NCBI GenBank assembly: GCA_965204565.1
Contig: CBDBEU010000005.1
Coordinates: 62,001-126,000 of the forward strand
From: CBDBEU01 sp965204565
GTDB taxonomy: Bacteria > Pseudomonadota > Alphaproteobacteria > Rhizobiales > TMED25
Reading direction: 5' to 3'
Length of the DNA stretch: 64,000 nt
Shown: positions 20,589 to 29,003 of the stretch, piece by piece
Layout: every line of letters starts with the position of its first letter
Numbering within the stretch: the first letter of the stretch is position 1
The notes under the pieces: model-generated
Told to the model about the DNA's origin: nothing
The model's input: only the letters and a program-made list of their open reading frames with translations
The model's database searches: none
Program-made: the position numbers and the translations under genes

Positions 20589-22760
20589 GTGAGCGACGAG
20601 GGGGAAATCGTCGAGGTTCTTCTGCCGCTGGCGCTAGAGGGGCCCTACAGCTATCTGGCGGGCGAAGATCTGGTTCCCGGACAATTGGTAAGGGTGCCGC
20701 TTGGCCCGCGCGAGGTTACGGGCGTGGTCTGGCCGAAGTCTGGTGAGCGCACGGTGGTTGAGCGCGCGCGTCTGCGGCCGATCGCCGGTGTGCTCGAGGC
20801 AAGTCCCCTGCCCGATGATCTGATCAGCTTCGTCAATTGGGTTGCCGATTATACCGTCAGCCCGCCTGGAAGCGTGTTGTGCATGGTGTTGCGCGTGCCC
20901 GAAGCCCTGGGGCCGGAGCGGCGGGTCACCGGGTTGCGGCGCAGCGGTCCTCAACCCGCGCGCATGACCGCGGCGCGAACGCGGGTATTGGAGCTTCTGG
21001 ATGACGGCCAGACGCTGGTGCGCTCGGACATTGCGCGCATGGCGCAGGTGTCGCCGTCGGTGATCAACGGGCTTGCCGAAGCTGGAACCCTGACAGTGGT
21101 TGAATTGCCGGCCTTGGCGTCGTTCTCACCCATTGACGCCTCATTGCGGCTGCCTGAGTTGTCCGCGGCACAGGCAATTGCAGCGGCGCGGGTGCGCGAG
21201 ATTGTCTCAACTGCCGCACACCGCACGGTGCTGATTGACGGTGTCACCGGCGCCGGCAAAACGCATGTCTATCTGGAGGCGGCAGCCCAGGCATTCGACG
21301 AAGGCCGGCAGGTTTTGATCCTGCTGCCGGAAATTGCGCTGACGTCGGAATTCCTCGCCCGCTTCGAGCATCGCTACGGGGCGCCGGCGGCGGAATGGCA
21401 TTCAGGCCTTGCGCGGCGCGAGCGCGAGCGGGTGTGGCGCGGCATTGCGAGTGGCCGCGCGCGCGCGGTGATCGGCGCCAGGTCTGCTCTCTTCCTCCCC
21501 TTCAGGGACCTCGGGCTGGTGGTGATCGATGAGGAACACGACCCGGCGTTCAAGCAGGAGGACGGCGTGATCTATCACGCTCGCGACATGGGTGTGGTGC
21601 GCGCCATGCTGTCGTCGGTGCCGGCTATCCTGTCGTCGGCAACACCGTCTCTCGAAACCCACGTCAATGCCGAACAGGGCAAATATGAGCGGCTGACGCT
21701 GCCGGAGCGCCATGCAGGCGCGGCTTTGCCCACGATCAGTGCGGTCGATCCGAGAAGCGCGCCGCCAGAGCGCGGGCGCTGGCTCGGCCCGGACCTCGTT
21801 GCGGCAGTGGAGCAGACCTTGGCAGCCGGGGAGCAATCGCTCCTGTTTCTCAACCGGCGCGGCTATGCGCCGCTGACGCTGTGCCGGGCGTGTGGATACC
21901 GGCTTGAATGTCCGCAATGCGATGCCTGGCTGGTCGAACACCGTTTCTATCATGAGCTCAGATGCCACCATTGCGGGTTTGCCGGTCCTGTGCCGACACA
22001 ATGTCCCTATTGCGGCAAGGAGCACACAATGGTGCCGTGCGGTCCCGGGGTTGAAAGGATCGTGGAGGAGGTGGCCGACCGGTTTCCTGACGCCCGCCAG
22101 GCCATCCTGTCAAGCGATCATCTGGCCGGCGTCAATGCGATGCGTGAAGTGATTGCGGCGATCAAGACGCATGAGATCGACATTCTGGTCGGCACCCAAC
22201 TGGTGGCCAAGGGGCATCATTTTCCGAACCTGACTCTGGTCGGTGTGGTCGATGCTGATTTCGGCCTTGCCCACGGCGACCCGCGCTCATCGGAGCGCAC
22301 CTATCAGCTGCTGCACCAGGTGGCGGGGCGTGCCGGGCGCGAGGATTTGCCTGGGCGGGTCATTTTGCAAACCCACATGCCCGATCATCCGGTGGTCGAG
22401 GCACTGGTCGATGGCGGGCGCGATGCGTTCTATACGCGCGAGGCGGAAATGCGCCGCGATGCCGGGCTTCCGCCATTCGGGCGCCTGGTGGCACTGATTG
22501 TCTCGGCGCCCACCCAGGATATGGCCAGTGCGGCGGCACGCTCGCTCTCGCGCGCGGCACCGCGCAACGCCGACATTTCCGTGCTCGGGCCTGCAGAAGC
22601 GCCGCTCGCTGTGATCCGCGGGCGCTACCGGATTCGTTTCCTCATAAAAGCCGGCCGCGGAACCCCTGTTCAGAACTATGTGCGCCGTTGGCTGTGTTCA
22701 GTGAAACTTGCCACTCAGGTTCGCGTCAGCGTTGATGTCGATCCGCAGAGTTTCTTGTGA
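20589..22760 (+). CDS. priA: Primosomal protein N' (PriA helicase)
   Basis: This 723-residue 3'-5' helicase restarts collapsed replication forks. It has the N-terminal DNA-binding domain (LPLALEGPYSYLAGEDLVPG), the Walker A GVTGAGKT, the DEEH Walker B (LVVIDEEHDPAFKQED), and paired zinc-binding cysteines in CRACGYRLECPQC and CHHCGF...CPYCG. Helicase motifs V and VI are in VGTQLVAKGHHFPNL and QVAGRAGR. Translation likely begins at GTG 20589 (MSDEGEIVEVLL). It is divergent from the aldolase gene. atpH, which often follows priA in relatives, is not here; transposase debris follows instead. Confidence 0.95.
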   Translation: MSDEGEIVEVLLPLALEGPYSYLAGEDLVPGQLVRVPLGPREVTGVVWPKSGERTVVERARLRPIAGVLEASPLPDDLISFVNWVADYTVSPPGSVLCMVLRVPEALGPERRVTGLRRSGPQPARMTAARTRVLELLDDGQTLVRSDIARMAQVSPSVINGLAEAGTLTVVELPALASFSPIDASLRLPELSAAQAIAAARVREIVSTAAHRTVLIDGVTGAGKTHVYLEAAAQAFDEGRQVLILLPEIALTSEFLARFEHRYGAPAAEWHSGLARRERERVWRGIASGRARAVIGARSALFLPFRDLGLVVIDEEHDPAFKQEDGVIYHARDMGVVRAMLSSVPAILSSATPSLETHVNAEQGKYERLTLPERHAGAALPTISAVDPRSAPPERGRWLGPDLVAAVEQTLAAGEQSLLFLNRRGYAPLTLCRACGYRLECPQCDAWLVEHRFYHELRCHHCGFAGPVPTQCPYCGKEHTMVPCGPGVERIVEEVADRFPDARQAILSSDHLAGVNAMREVIAAIKTHEIDILVGTQLVAKGHHFPNLTLVGVVDADFGLAHGDPRSSERTYQLLHQVAGRAGREDLPGRVILQTHMPDHPVVEALVDGGRDAFYTREAEMRRDAGLPPFGRLVALIVSAPTQDMASAAARSLSRAAPRNADISVLGPAEAPLAVIRGRYRIRFLIKAGRGTPVQNYVRRWLCSVKLATQVRVSVDVDPQSFL

Positions 22761-22884
22761 CGAGATTGGGTTGTGATGCGGCCGGGTAGATTTTCAGCAA
22801 TTTCCTGTAGGATTATTTTTGTTCATTATCAATTTGTTGGGGCAGGTCTACGCGTTAAAACAGCCAGAAAAGCAGAGCAGCAAT

Positions 22885-23936
22885 ATGTCCAGAAACTCTT
22901 TCCGCAAACATCTGTCGATGCCAGGCATGCTTCGCCCGTATCCCCGACCCCGATCAACACAGGTGACTTCAGCCTGTCCGACTGCCTGATGTCCGCACTG
23001 ACGTCACTCAAGTTTCCGTCGTTGCCTCAGTTTGACCGGGCTTCAGTTTGACCGGCAGGTGCGCGGCGACGAGGGTCCGGTCCAGGCGCGGAACCTCCGC
23101 TCGCTCTTTGGCGTGGAAAAGGTGCCCTCGGACACGCGGATGCGCGCGCGGCAAGGTGATCGAAGGCTGGACGGTCTTCGACGGGCATCTGCTGATCTCG
23201 GTGGATGGCACCGGCCAGCATTCCTCGCACAAGGTCGGTTGCAGACGCTGCTGCGTGAAGAGCCACCGCGACGACGGGTCGAAGACGTACGACCACCAGC
23301 CCCTCGGCGCGGCGGTGGTCCACCCCGACCCGAAGGAGGTGTTCCCACTGGCGCCGGAGCCGATCCGGAATGAGGACGGAACCACGAAGAACGACTGCGA
23401 GCGGAACGCCGCGAAGCGTCTCCTCAGCGGCCTGCGCCGGGAGCACGCGCACATCAAGGCGGCCATCGTCGAGGACGGGCCGGCGTCCAACGGACCCCGC
23501 ATCAGGCATCTGCGGGACAAGGGTTTTCGTTTCATCCTCGGCGCGAAGCCGGGCGATCACGAACTGCTGTTCAGTCGGGTCAAGGCCAGCGAGACGCAGC
23601 AGACACGGGAGACACGTGACAAGACGGCCGGCAGGATGCATCGCTTCGAGTGGGACTCACACCTGCCGCTCAACGACGCGAACTTCGAGGTGAAGGTCAA
23701 CATGCTGAACGACGAGGAGACTGACACGAAAGGCACGAAAGGTAAGGAGAAAGAGTTTCTCATGGATCACCGATCTCCCGCCGGAGCGGGACACGGTGAT
23801 GTCCGTCATGCGGGCCGCCCGCCGCAGATGGGCGATTGAGAACGAAACGTTCCAGACACCCAAGGCGCGGGACGGATATAACTTCGAGCACAACTTCGGG
23901 CACGGCAACAACCATCCGGCGGACGTTTTCGCGACG
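22885..23936 (+). pseudogene. DDE transposase pseudogene (MSRNSFRKH-type)
   Basis: The start reads MSRNSFRKHLSMPGMLR, then frame changes link it to a large open part (23048-23839) with GHLLISVDGTG (first Asp), PLAPEPIRNEDGTTKNDCER, VEDGPASNGPRIRHL (second Asp) and FILGAKPGDHELL. After a shift near 23760-23800 comes RRWAIENETFQTPK with the catalytic Glu, then YNFEHNFGHGNNH. The family is a widespread proteobacterial DDE transposase; its exact IS family name is not certain. It ends at about 23936, where an IS5 transposase is spliced on in frame. Confidence 0.75.
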
Positions 23937-24907
23937 CTTGATCGTTCCGATGGCAGGCAGGGCGGGCGGGCGCCCATGGACCCGGTCCTCATGTTCAAGG
24001 TGCCGGTGATCCAGGCGCTCTACGGTCTGTTGGATGCGCAGGTGGCGTTGCAAATCATGGACCGGCGCACCCTTGGCCGTTTCCTCAGCCTCGATGACAG
24101 CGCGCGGGCGCCGGACGAGACGACCATCCGGCGGTTCCGGGAAGCCCCGGTGCGGACCGGCGCGGTGGAGAAACTCTTCGCCCGGTTCGACGCGCATCTT
24201 AAGGACGCCGGATATCCCGCCCGGATATCCCGCCATGGGCGGGCTGATCATGCCACCATCGTGGCGGCCCCGCGCCGGCGCATGACCGATGCCGGGAAGG
24301 AGATCGTCAAGGGCATAGAGGTATGGAAGCGGGGGGCATCCCGCCTGATTGGCAGGCCAATCCCCGGAAACCGGCGCAAAAGGATCGCGACGCGCGTTGG
24401 ACGCTCAAGCGAGGGCGCAGGAAGACGCGCCCGGACGGCACGGCGATGGGCGCAATCGCCACGCCGGTGTTCGGCTGCAAATCCTATATCAATGCCGACC
24501 GGCGCCACGGCTTCGTCCGGACATGGATCGTCACCGACGCCGCCCGGCATGACGGACGCGTAGCGGGCGGGCTTCCGGATCAGGCGAACACCGGCTCGAC
24601 TGTCCGGGCGGACACGGCGTATCGGTCGCAGAAGAACGAGAAGAAAATCGCCCGGGCCGGGCTGACCTCGAAGGTCCATTTCCGCCGCCCGCCCAGGAAG
24701 CCGATGCCCGTGCATCACGAGAGGGCCAATGCCGCACGGTCGAAGGTCCGATCCGCGATCGAACATCCCTTCGCCGGGATGAAGGCACGAATGGGGCTCT
24801 TCGTCCGCACCATCGGCATCGACCGGGCGAGGGCCAGGATCGGCATGGCCAGGATCGCAGTCAACATGAAACGGCTCCTGTTCCGGGAGCGCAAAGGCGC
24901 CGTGGCA
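23937..24907 (+). mobile_element. IS5-family transposase, near-complete but degenerate
   Basis: This begins with DRSDGRQGGRAPMDPVLMFK, the N-terminal region of the same IS5 transposase found elsewhere in the window. DDSARAPDETTIRRFREA, then (after degeneration near 24220-24340) PDWQANPRKPAQKDRDARWT and the C-terminus AIEHPFAGMKARMGLFVRT follow. The first ~55 residues seen at 50579-50761 are missing because this copy is fused to the preceding transposase. Frame defects between about 24220 and 24330 disrupt the first catalytic Asp region. Confidence 0.8.
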
Positions 24908-24953
24908 TAGCCCGGCCCCGGCGAAACCAAATCCAGAACCACAACCCAGGCAA

Positions 24954-25322
24954 CATGGGTGCGGATCATATGATCGGGTGGGCGGCCGATGGGTCGGGTC
25001 GGAAGGCAGGCGATGCTTTGCTGAAGGATCGCGTCGGCTTTGAGACGGATCGTATACCGGTCGCCCTCGGCCTCCGGAAACTCATGAATGTCCGGTGCAG
25101 CGAAGGCGGCATCGCCTCGGAAACAGCGGCGCAGATCCCGTTCCCGGTGACGCTCGACGGCGGGTTGCAGAACGCCTAACTGCCGGATCGCCGAACCGGT
25201 CGAACACAAACAGCCGATGGCAGCGGGTGCAGGCGAAGTGCCCATTCCAGGCGGCACCTTCCTGGTCGCCATGGGTCGGCCTGATCGCCATGGAATCCAT
25301 GTCGATCTGGAGGATTGCCACT
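24954..25322 (-). mobile_element. IS1380-family transposase fragment
   Basis: The minus-strand translation shows QIDMDSMAIRPTHGDQEGAA followed by WNGHFACTRCHRLFVFDRFG, the catalytic-core signature of IS1380 transposases (normally D-x-D...HG-Q-Q-x-A-x-NGHF). In another frame come FRGDAAFAAPDIHEF and RYTIRLKADAILQ. At least one frameshift separates the pieces. The left boundary meets IS5 sequence near 24953 and the right meets the higA gene at about 25322. An N-terminal fragment of probably the same element lies at 39258-39600. Confidence 0.75.
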
Positions 25323-25323
25323 G

Positions 25324-25626
25324 ATGAGCAACCCGCTGCTTGCCGGCCTGAAGCCAACGCACCCCGGCGAAGTGCTGCGCGAGGACGTGTTGCCGGAGCT
25401 GACCATCACCAAGACCAAGTTCGCCGAAATGCTCGGCATCTCCCGCCAGACACTTTACGGCATTCTCAATGAACGCGAGCCCGTCACGCCGCGCATTGCC
25501 GTGCGTCTTGGTCATGTGCTTGGCAACGAACCCGACGTCTGGGCCCAGATGCAGCTCAATTATGATCTCGCATTGGAGGCCGTGCGTGTTGATCTTACCG
25601 GTGTTCCAACCCTGACCAGCGCGTAG
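25324..25626 (+). CDS. higA: HigA-family antitoxin, orphan
   Basis: This 100-residue XRE-type DNA-binding protein matches HigA addiction-module antitoxins: HPGEVLREDVLPELTITKT, then the helix-turn-helix KFAEMLGISRQTLYGILNE and VRLGHVLGNEPDVWAQMQ. HigA normally follows a HigB toxin gene. Here the upstream DNA is an IS1380 remnant ending 2 bp before the start, so the toxin and native promoter are gone. It could still be expressed from transposon sequence. The start at 25324 excludes three extra codons from an upstream TTG. Confidence 0.88.
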   Translation: MSNPLLAGLKPTHPGEVLREDVLPELTITKTKFAEMLGISRQTLYGILNEREPVTPRIAVRLGHVLGNEPDVWAQMQLNYDLALEAVRVDLTGVPTLTSA

Positions 25627-25723
25627 CCAAACCAGATAGCCCCCAACGCCTCCCGATTCACCGCCTGCCAAAAACGCGCTAGTCTGGCCCTGATTGTCCA
25701 ACTCAGTAGCTGGAGGCGGTCCC

Positions 25724-26692
25724 ATGTGGGATTTCGATCTTTCGCGCGCATTCGCCGCCATGGTGCGCACCGCGCTCTTCATCCTGTTTCGCATGGCGGT
25801 CTATTTCGGCATTGCCATCGGTTATCTGGTTGTCACCGGCGTTGGCGGTGCGATCGGCTATGGCGTCACGTCCTTGAGCGAGGATGGCGGCGGCACGGGC
25901 GCCTTTTACAGCGCCATGATCGGCTTTGCCGGTGCTTCCGGGGTGCTCTATTTCGCCCGCGAATTCATCCTCTATCACGTCAGGGTCGCCCATATCGCGA
26001 TGCTGGTGCTGATCCATGACGGTGCTGAGTCGCCAGAGGGCAGGGAGCAGATCAGCTTTGCCGCCGGCGTCGTCAAGGAGCGATTTGCTCAATCCTCGGT
26101 GCTGTTTGCCCTCAACCTGCTGATCAAGGGAGTGTTGCGTATCCTCACCGGCCTTCTCGGCACCGCTGCGGTGCTGATCTCCATTCCCGGCCTTCAGGGG
26201 CTGATGCGCATGGTCAATACGGTGCTGCGCATGTCGCTCACCTATGTCGATGAAGTGATCGTCGCCCATGTCATCCGCACTAGAACAGACAATCCTTGGC
26301 AGACCGGGCGCGAGGGGTTGGTGCTCTATGCCCAGAACTACGGCACCATGATCAAGAACGCGATCTGGCTGTCTTTGTTTATATGGCCCATCACCATCGC
26401 CATTTTCTTTGTCCTGTTGGGCCCGGTGCTTGGGCTGATGGCGTTGTTTCCGGGCGATCTCGGCGTGTGGGCCTTTGCCACCACATTTGTCTTTGCCTGG
26501 GCGTTCAAGGCGGCGCTGGTCGAGCCGCTTGCCATTTACGCGCTGATGCAGGTCTATTTCCGCACCATTGAAGGCCAGGTGCCCAATGTCGAATGGGACC
26601 AGCGCTTGGCCACCACCTCGGCCAAGTTCCGCGATCTCAAGGACCGCGCCATGGATGCGGTGGTCGGCCCGCGGCCTGCTGACGGGATGTAG
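25724..26692 (+). CDS. Conserved polytopic membrane protein of unknown function
   Basis: A 322-residue protein begins at ATG 25724 behind TGGAGG. It has an N-terminal MWDFDLSRAFAAMVRTALFI, then several hydrophobic segments (about residues 13-45, 60-80, 130-165, 215-260, 265-285), consistent with an inner-membrane protein with about six helices. A short charged C-terminal tail (QRLATTSAKFRDLKDRAMDA) is probably cytoplasmic. No catalytic motif was recognised. Monocistronic, with the decayed amidohydrolase converging on it. Confidence 0.75.
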   Translation: MWDFDLSRAFAAMVRTALFILFRMAVYFGIAIGYLVVTGVGGAIGYGVTSLSEDGGGTGAFYSAMIGFAGASGVLYFAREFILYHVRVAHIAMLVLIHDGAESPEGREQISFAAGVVKERFAQSSVLFALNLLIKGVLRILTGLLGTAAVLISIPGLQGLMRMVNTVLRMSLTYVDEVIVAHVIRTRTDNPWQTGREGLVLYAQNYGTMIKNAIWLSLFIWPITIAIFFVLLGPVLGLMALFPGDLGVWAFATTFVFAWAFKAALVEPLAIYALMQVYFRTIEGQVPNVEWDQRLATTSAKFRDLKDRAMDAVVGPRPADGM

Positions 26693-26717
26693 CGTCCAAG
26701 CCTGCAGCCGGTTCAGA

Positions 26718-27755
26718 TCATGATTTGAACCGGCTCTCCTCGATGCCCATCAGCGCCAGTGTATTGAGACCGCAGATCTTTTCGCGTGTGGTCTCTTCAA
26801 GGCCGTCGACTGATAGACATGCTCCACCGGATTATATTCGCCCATATCGGCTGGATAATCGGTGCCCAGAACCACGTGATCGGCACCATATTTCTTGATC
26901 AGATATTCAAACTGATCGACCGAGAACACCACCGTGTCATAGTAGAACCGCTTGAGATAGGTCGAGGGCAGCCCGGAGATATGGTCGCGGCAGTCGTCGG
27001 GCCATGCGCCAAAGCCATGGTCCATGCGTGCACCACAGGCGCCGGCAAACGCGCCGCCATGGGCAAGAAACACCTTGAGTTTCGGGTAGCGCGCCATCAC
27101 CCCGTCAAAAATCAGATAGTGCACCGCCACCGTGGTATCGAGCGGATTGCCGATGATGTTGGTGAGATAGTTGCGCCCGAACCGCGCCGTCTTGAACGAT
27201 GCCGGATGGATGAACACCGGAATATCAAGCGCCTCGCATCGCGCCCAGAATGGCTCCAGCCGCTCGGTTGAAAGCTCCTCATCGCCCACCGAGGCCTGCA
27301 CCATGACGCCGCGAAAGCCGAGGCCGGAGACCGCACGCTCAAGCTCGGTCAGGGCAAGGCCGGTATCCTGCAGCGGCAACCGTGGCGATACCGACAAAGC
27401 GGTCGGGCCGAGGGGCGATCTGGCTTGCGATAGTGTCGTTGATCAGCTGGCTTGATTCATGGCCAAGGCTGGCATCGACCCCATAATGGAGCTGCGGCGG
27501 CGCACACGAGACCGCCATCACATCAAGGTCCATCTTGTCCATGTCGGCAAGGCGCTCCTCAATGCTGCTCCATTCCTTGATGCGCTCGCGAAGCTGGTTT
27601 TGCGAAATCTCCTGCGTCACCGGGTTCGACTGGCGCCGCCCGAGATGGCTTTCTTCGTTGAGATGCGGCTTTACCAGCTCGTCTGCGGCGGGCACGAACA
27701 TATGACCGTGAAAATCGACCGTCAGCGTTTTTGGCCGCGGCGCCTTGCCGACCAT
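26718..27755 (-). pseudogene. Amidohydrolase-2 family protein (ACMSD-like), frameshifted
   Basis: The first part (TLTVDFHGHMFVPAADELVK) has the metal-binding HxH of the amidohydrolase-2/ACMSD family. One extra base near 27385 throws the frame into GYRPCPDRA; the correct frame continues as PLQDTGLALTELERAVSGLG, then IPVFIHPASF, FLAHGGAF and VVLGTDYPADMGEY. A second shift near 26812 precedes the true C-terminus (GLEETTREKICGLNTLALMG), with stop at 26718. About 345 codons. The family decarboxylates or hydrolyses cyclic or aromatic acids. Upstream sequence to about 27850 may hold more N-terminus. Confidence 0.8.
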
Positions 27756-27860
27756 GTGCTGGCGCCCGGCGGTGGGCCCGTAGGGCAGGATCGGAAGTGT
27801 ATCAGCCGATATTCCTTCTTTTTGCTTCGCAGGTCGCGTGGGTGCGCGGCATTTGATCGA

Positions 27861-28832
27861 TCACGATGAGAGTGGCTTCAGCAATCCGCCGTTGATCGCG
27901 GTCTCCATGATGCGGACATTGGCAATCCCATCCTCAAGGCTGGTGCGCGGTTCGTTGCGGCCTTCGATAGCGCCGACGAAATCCTCGATTTCGACAATGA
28001 AAGGATTGGATTGCAAAACCATTTCGATCTCGCCATTGCAGGTGATCGGAACTTCCCTGTGGGTGCGCCCGAACATCTTCTCGCCGATAATCGAGCCCTT
28101 TTCACCATGAATTTCAAGGCGTTGCGAGAACGGCAGGATCGAAGTGGACGTGACCTCTGCCATCAAGCGGCCCGGATAGTTCATCACCAAAATGGAAATC
28201 TCGTCGGTTGGCACATCGTTCACAAAGGCACCATGCCCACCGCCAATCGACGCCGGATCGCCGAAGAACCAGCGATAGGCGTCGATCACATGGGTGCCGA
28301 CCGCGCTCAGCGCCCAATATCCCGATTGTTCGCCCCGTGCGCGCCAATTGTCCGGATTTGACACCGCCGAGGTGGCATAGGCGCGCGCTAGCCGTACCGG
28401 CCCGACAGCACCCTGATCAATCAGCTCTTTCACATGCGCAAGGCCCGGATTGAAGCGATTGTCATAACCCATGGCGAACACGATCCCGGCCTTGGCGACC
28501 GCTTCGGCCATGCGCTGGCAGGCGGCCAGCGAAATCGCCATCGGCTTTTCGCACAGCACATGCTTGCCGGCCTTGGCCGCGGCAATCACCTGGTCCTCAT
28601 GCAGCCCGTCCGGTGTCGCGACAATCACCGCATCGATCTGAGGGTCGGCGAGCAGTTGGTCGAGGTCCGAATAGGCAGCATCAATGCCGTATTTGTGGGC
28701 GGCTTCATCGCCTCTGGCCTGATCGCGGCTCAATATGGCGACAAGCCGCGCGCCCTTGGCAGTTTCCACCGCCGGTACATAGCCGGTCTCGACAATTCTG
28801 CCGGTCCCGAGAACGGCAAGCCCTACAGTCAT
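27861..28832 (-). CDS. Gfo/Idh/MocA family NAD(P)-dependent oxidoreductase
   Basis: This 323-residue protein begins with the Rossmann fold MTVGLAVLGTGRIVETGYVP. The usual CEKPMAIS motif (about 94-101) supplies the catalytic Lys. GYDNRFNPGLAHVKELIDQG and the C-terminal beta-sheet domain (SILPFSQRLEIHGEKGSIIG) follow. Family members oxidise sugars, inositols or related hydroxy compounds; the substrate is not readable. The gene is intact, and the broken amidohydrolase is downstream on the same strand. A strong terminator at 28932-28962 separates it from the molybdoenzyme genes. Confidence 0.88.
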   Translation of the reverse strand: MTVGLAVLGTGRIVETGYVPAVETAKGARLVAILSRDQARGDEAAHKYGIDAAYSDLDQLLADPQIDAVIVATPDGLHEDQVIAAAKAGKHVLCEKPMAISLAACQRMAEAVAKAGIVFAMGYDNRFNPGLAHVKELIDQGAVGPVRLARAYATSAVSNPDNWRARGEQSGYWALSAVGTHVIDAYRWFFGDPASIGGGHGAFVNDVPTDEISILVMNYPGRLMAEVTSTSILPFSQRLEIHGEKGSIIGEKMFGRTHREVPITCNGEIEMVLQSNPFIVEIEDFVGAIEGRNEPRTSLEDGIANVRIMETAINGGLLKPLSS

Positions 28833-28931
28833 TGACCATCCCTTTTTGAGAACTGAGCGAGCGCGCGCTCATTTTGGTGCGTGCAGGCGCCCACGCGCAA
28901 GGGGCGGGGCAGGGAGGCAGATCCCCAACAG

Positions 28932-28962
28932 AAAACCGGCCGGGGCTTTTTGCCCCGGCCGG
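28932..28962 (-). terminator. Rho-independent terminator after the IorAB-type operon
   Basis: A perfect 11-bp stem (CCGGCCGGGGC / GCCCCGGCCGG) with a five-base loop. Read on the minus strand it is followed by TTTT. It lies 42 bp past the stop of the molybdopterin subunit gene. Confidence 0.85.
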
Positions 28963-29003
28963 TCTGCCGAATTCCCTGTTGGAACTCTGTCGCTGTTGCA
29001 GCG

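Noticed and set aside
24248..24788. Long open frames antisense to IS5 transposases (also 3-194, 49195-49740)
   Set aside because: They mirror the transposase coding strand in GC-rich DNA. The sense strand carries the recognisable DDE transposase motifs.
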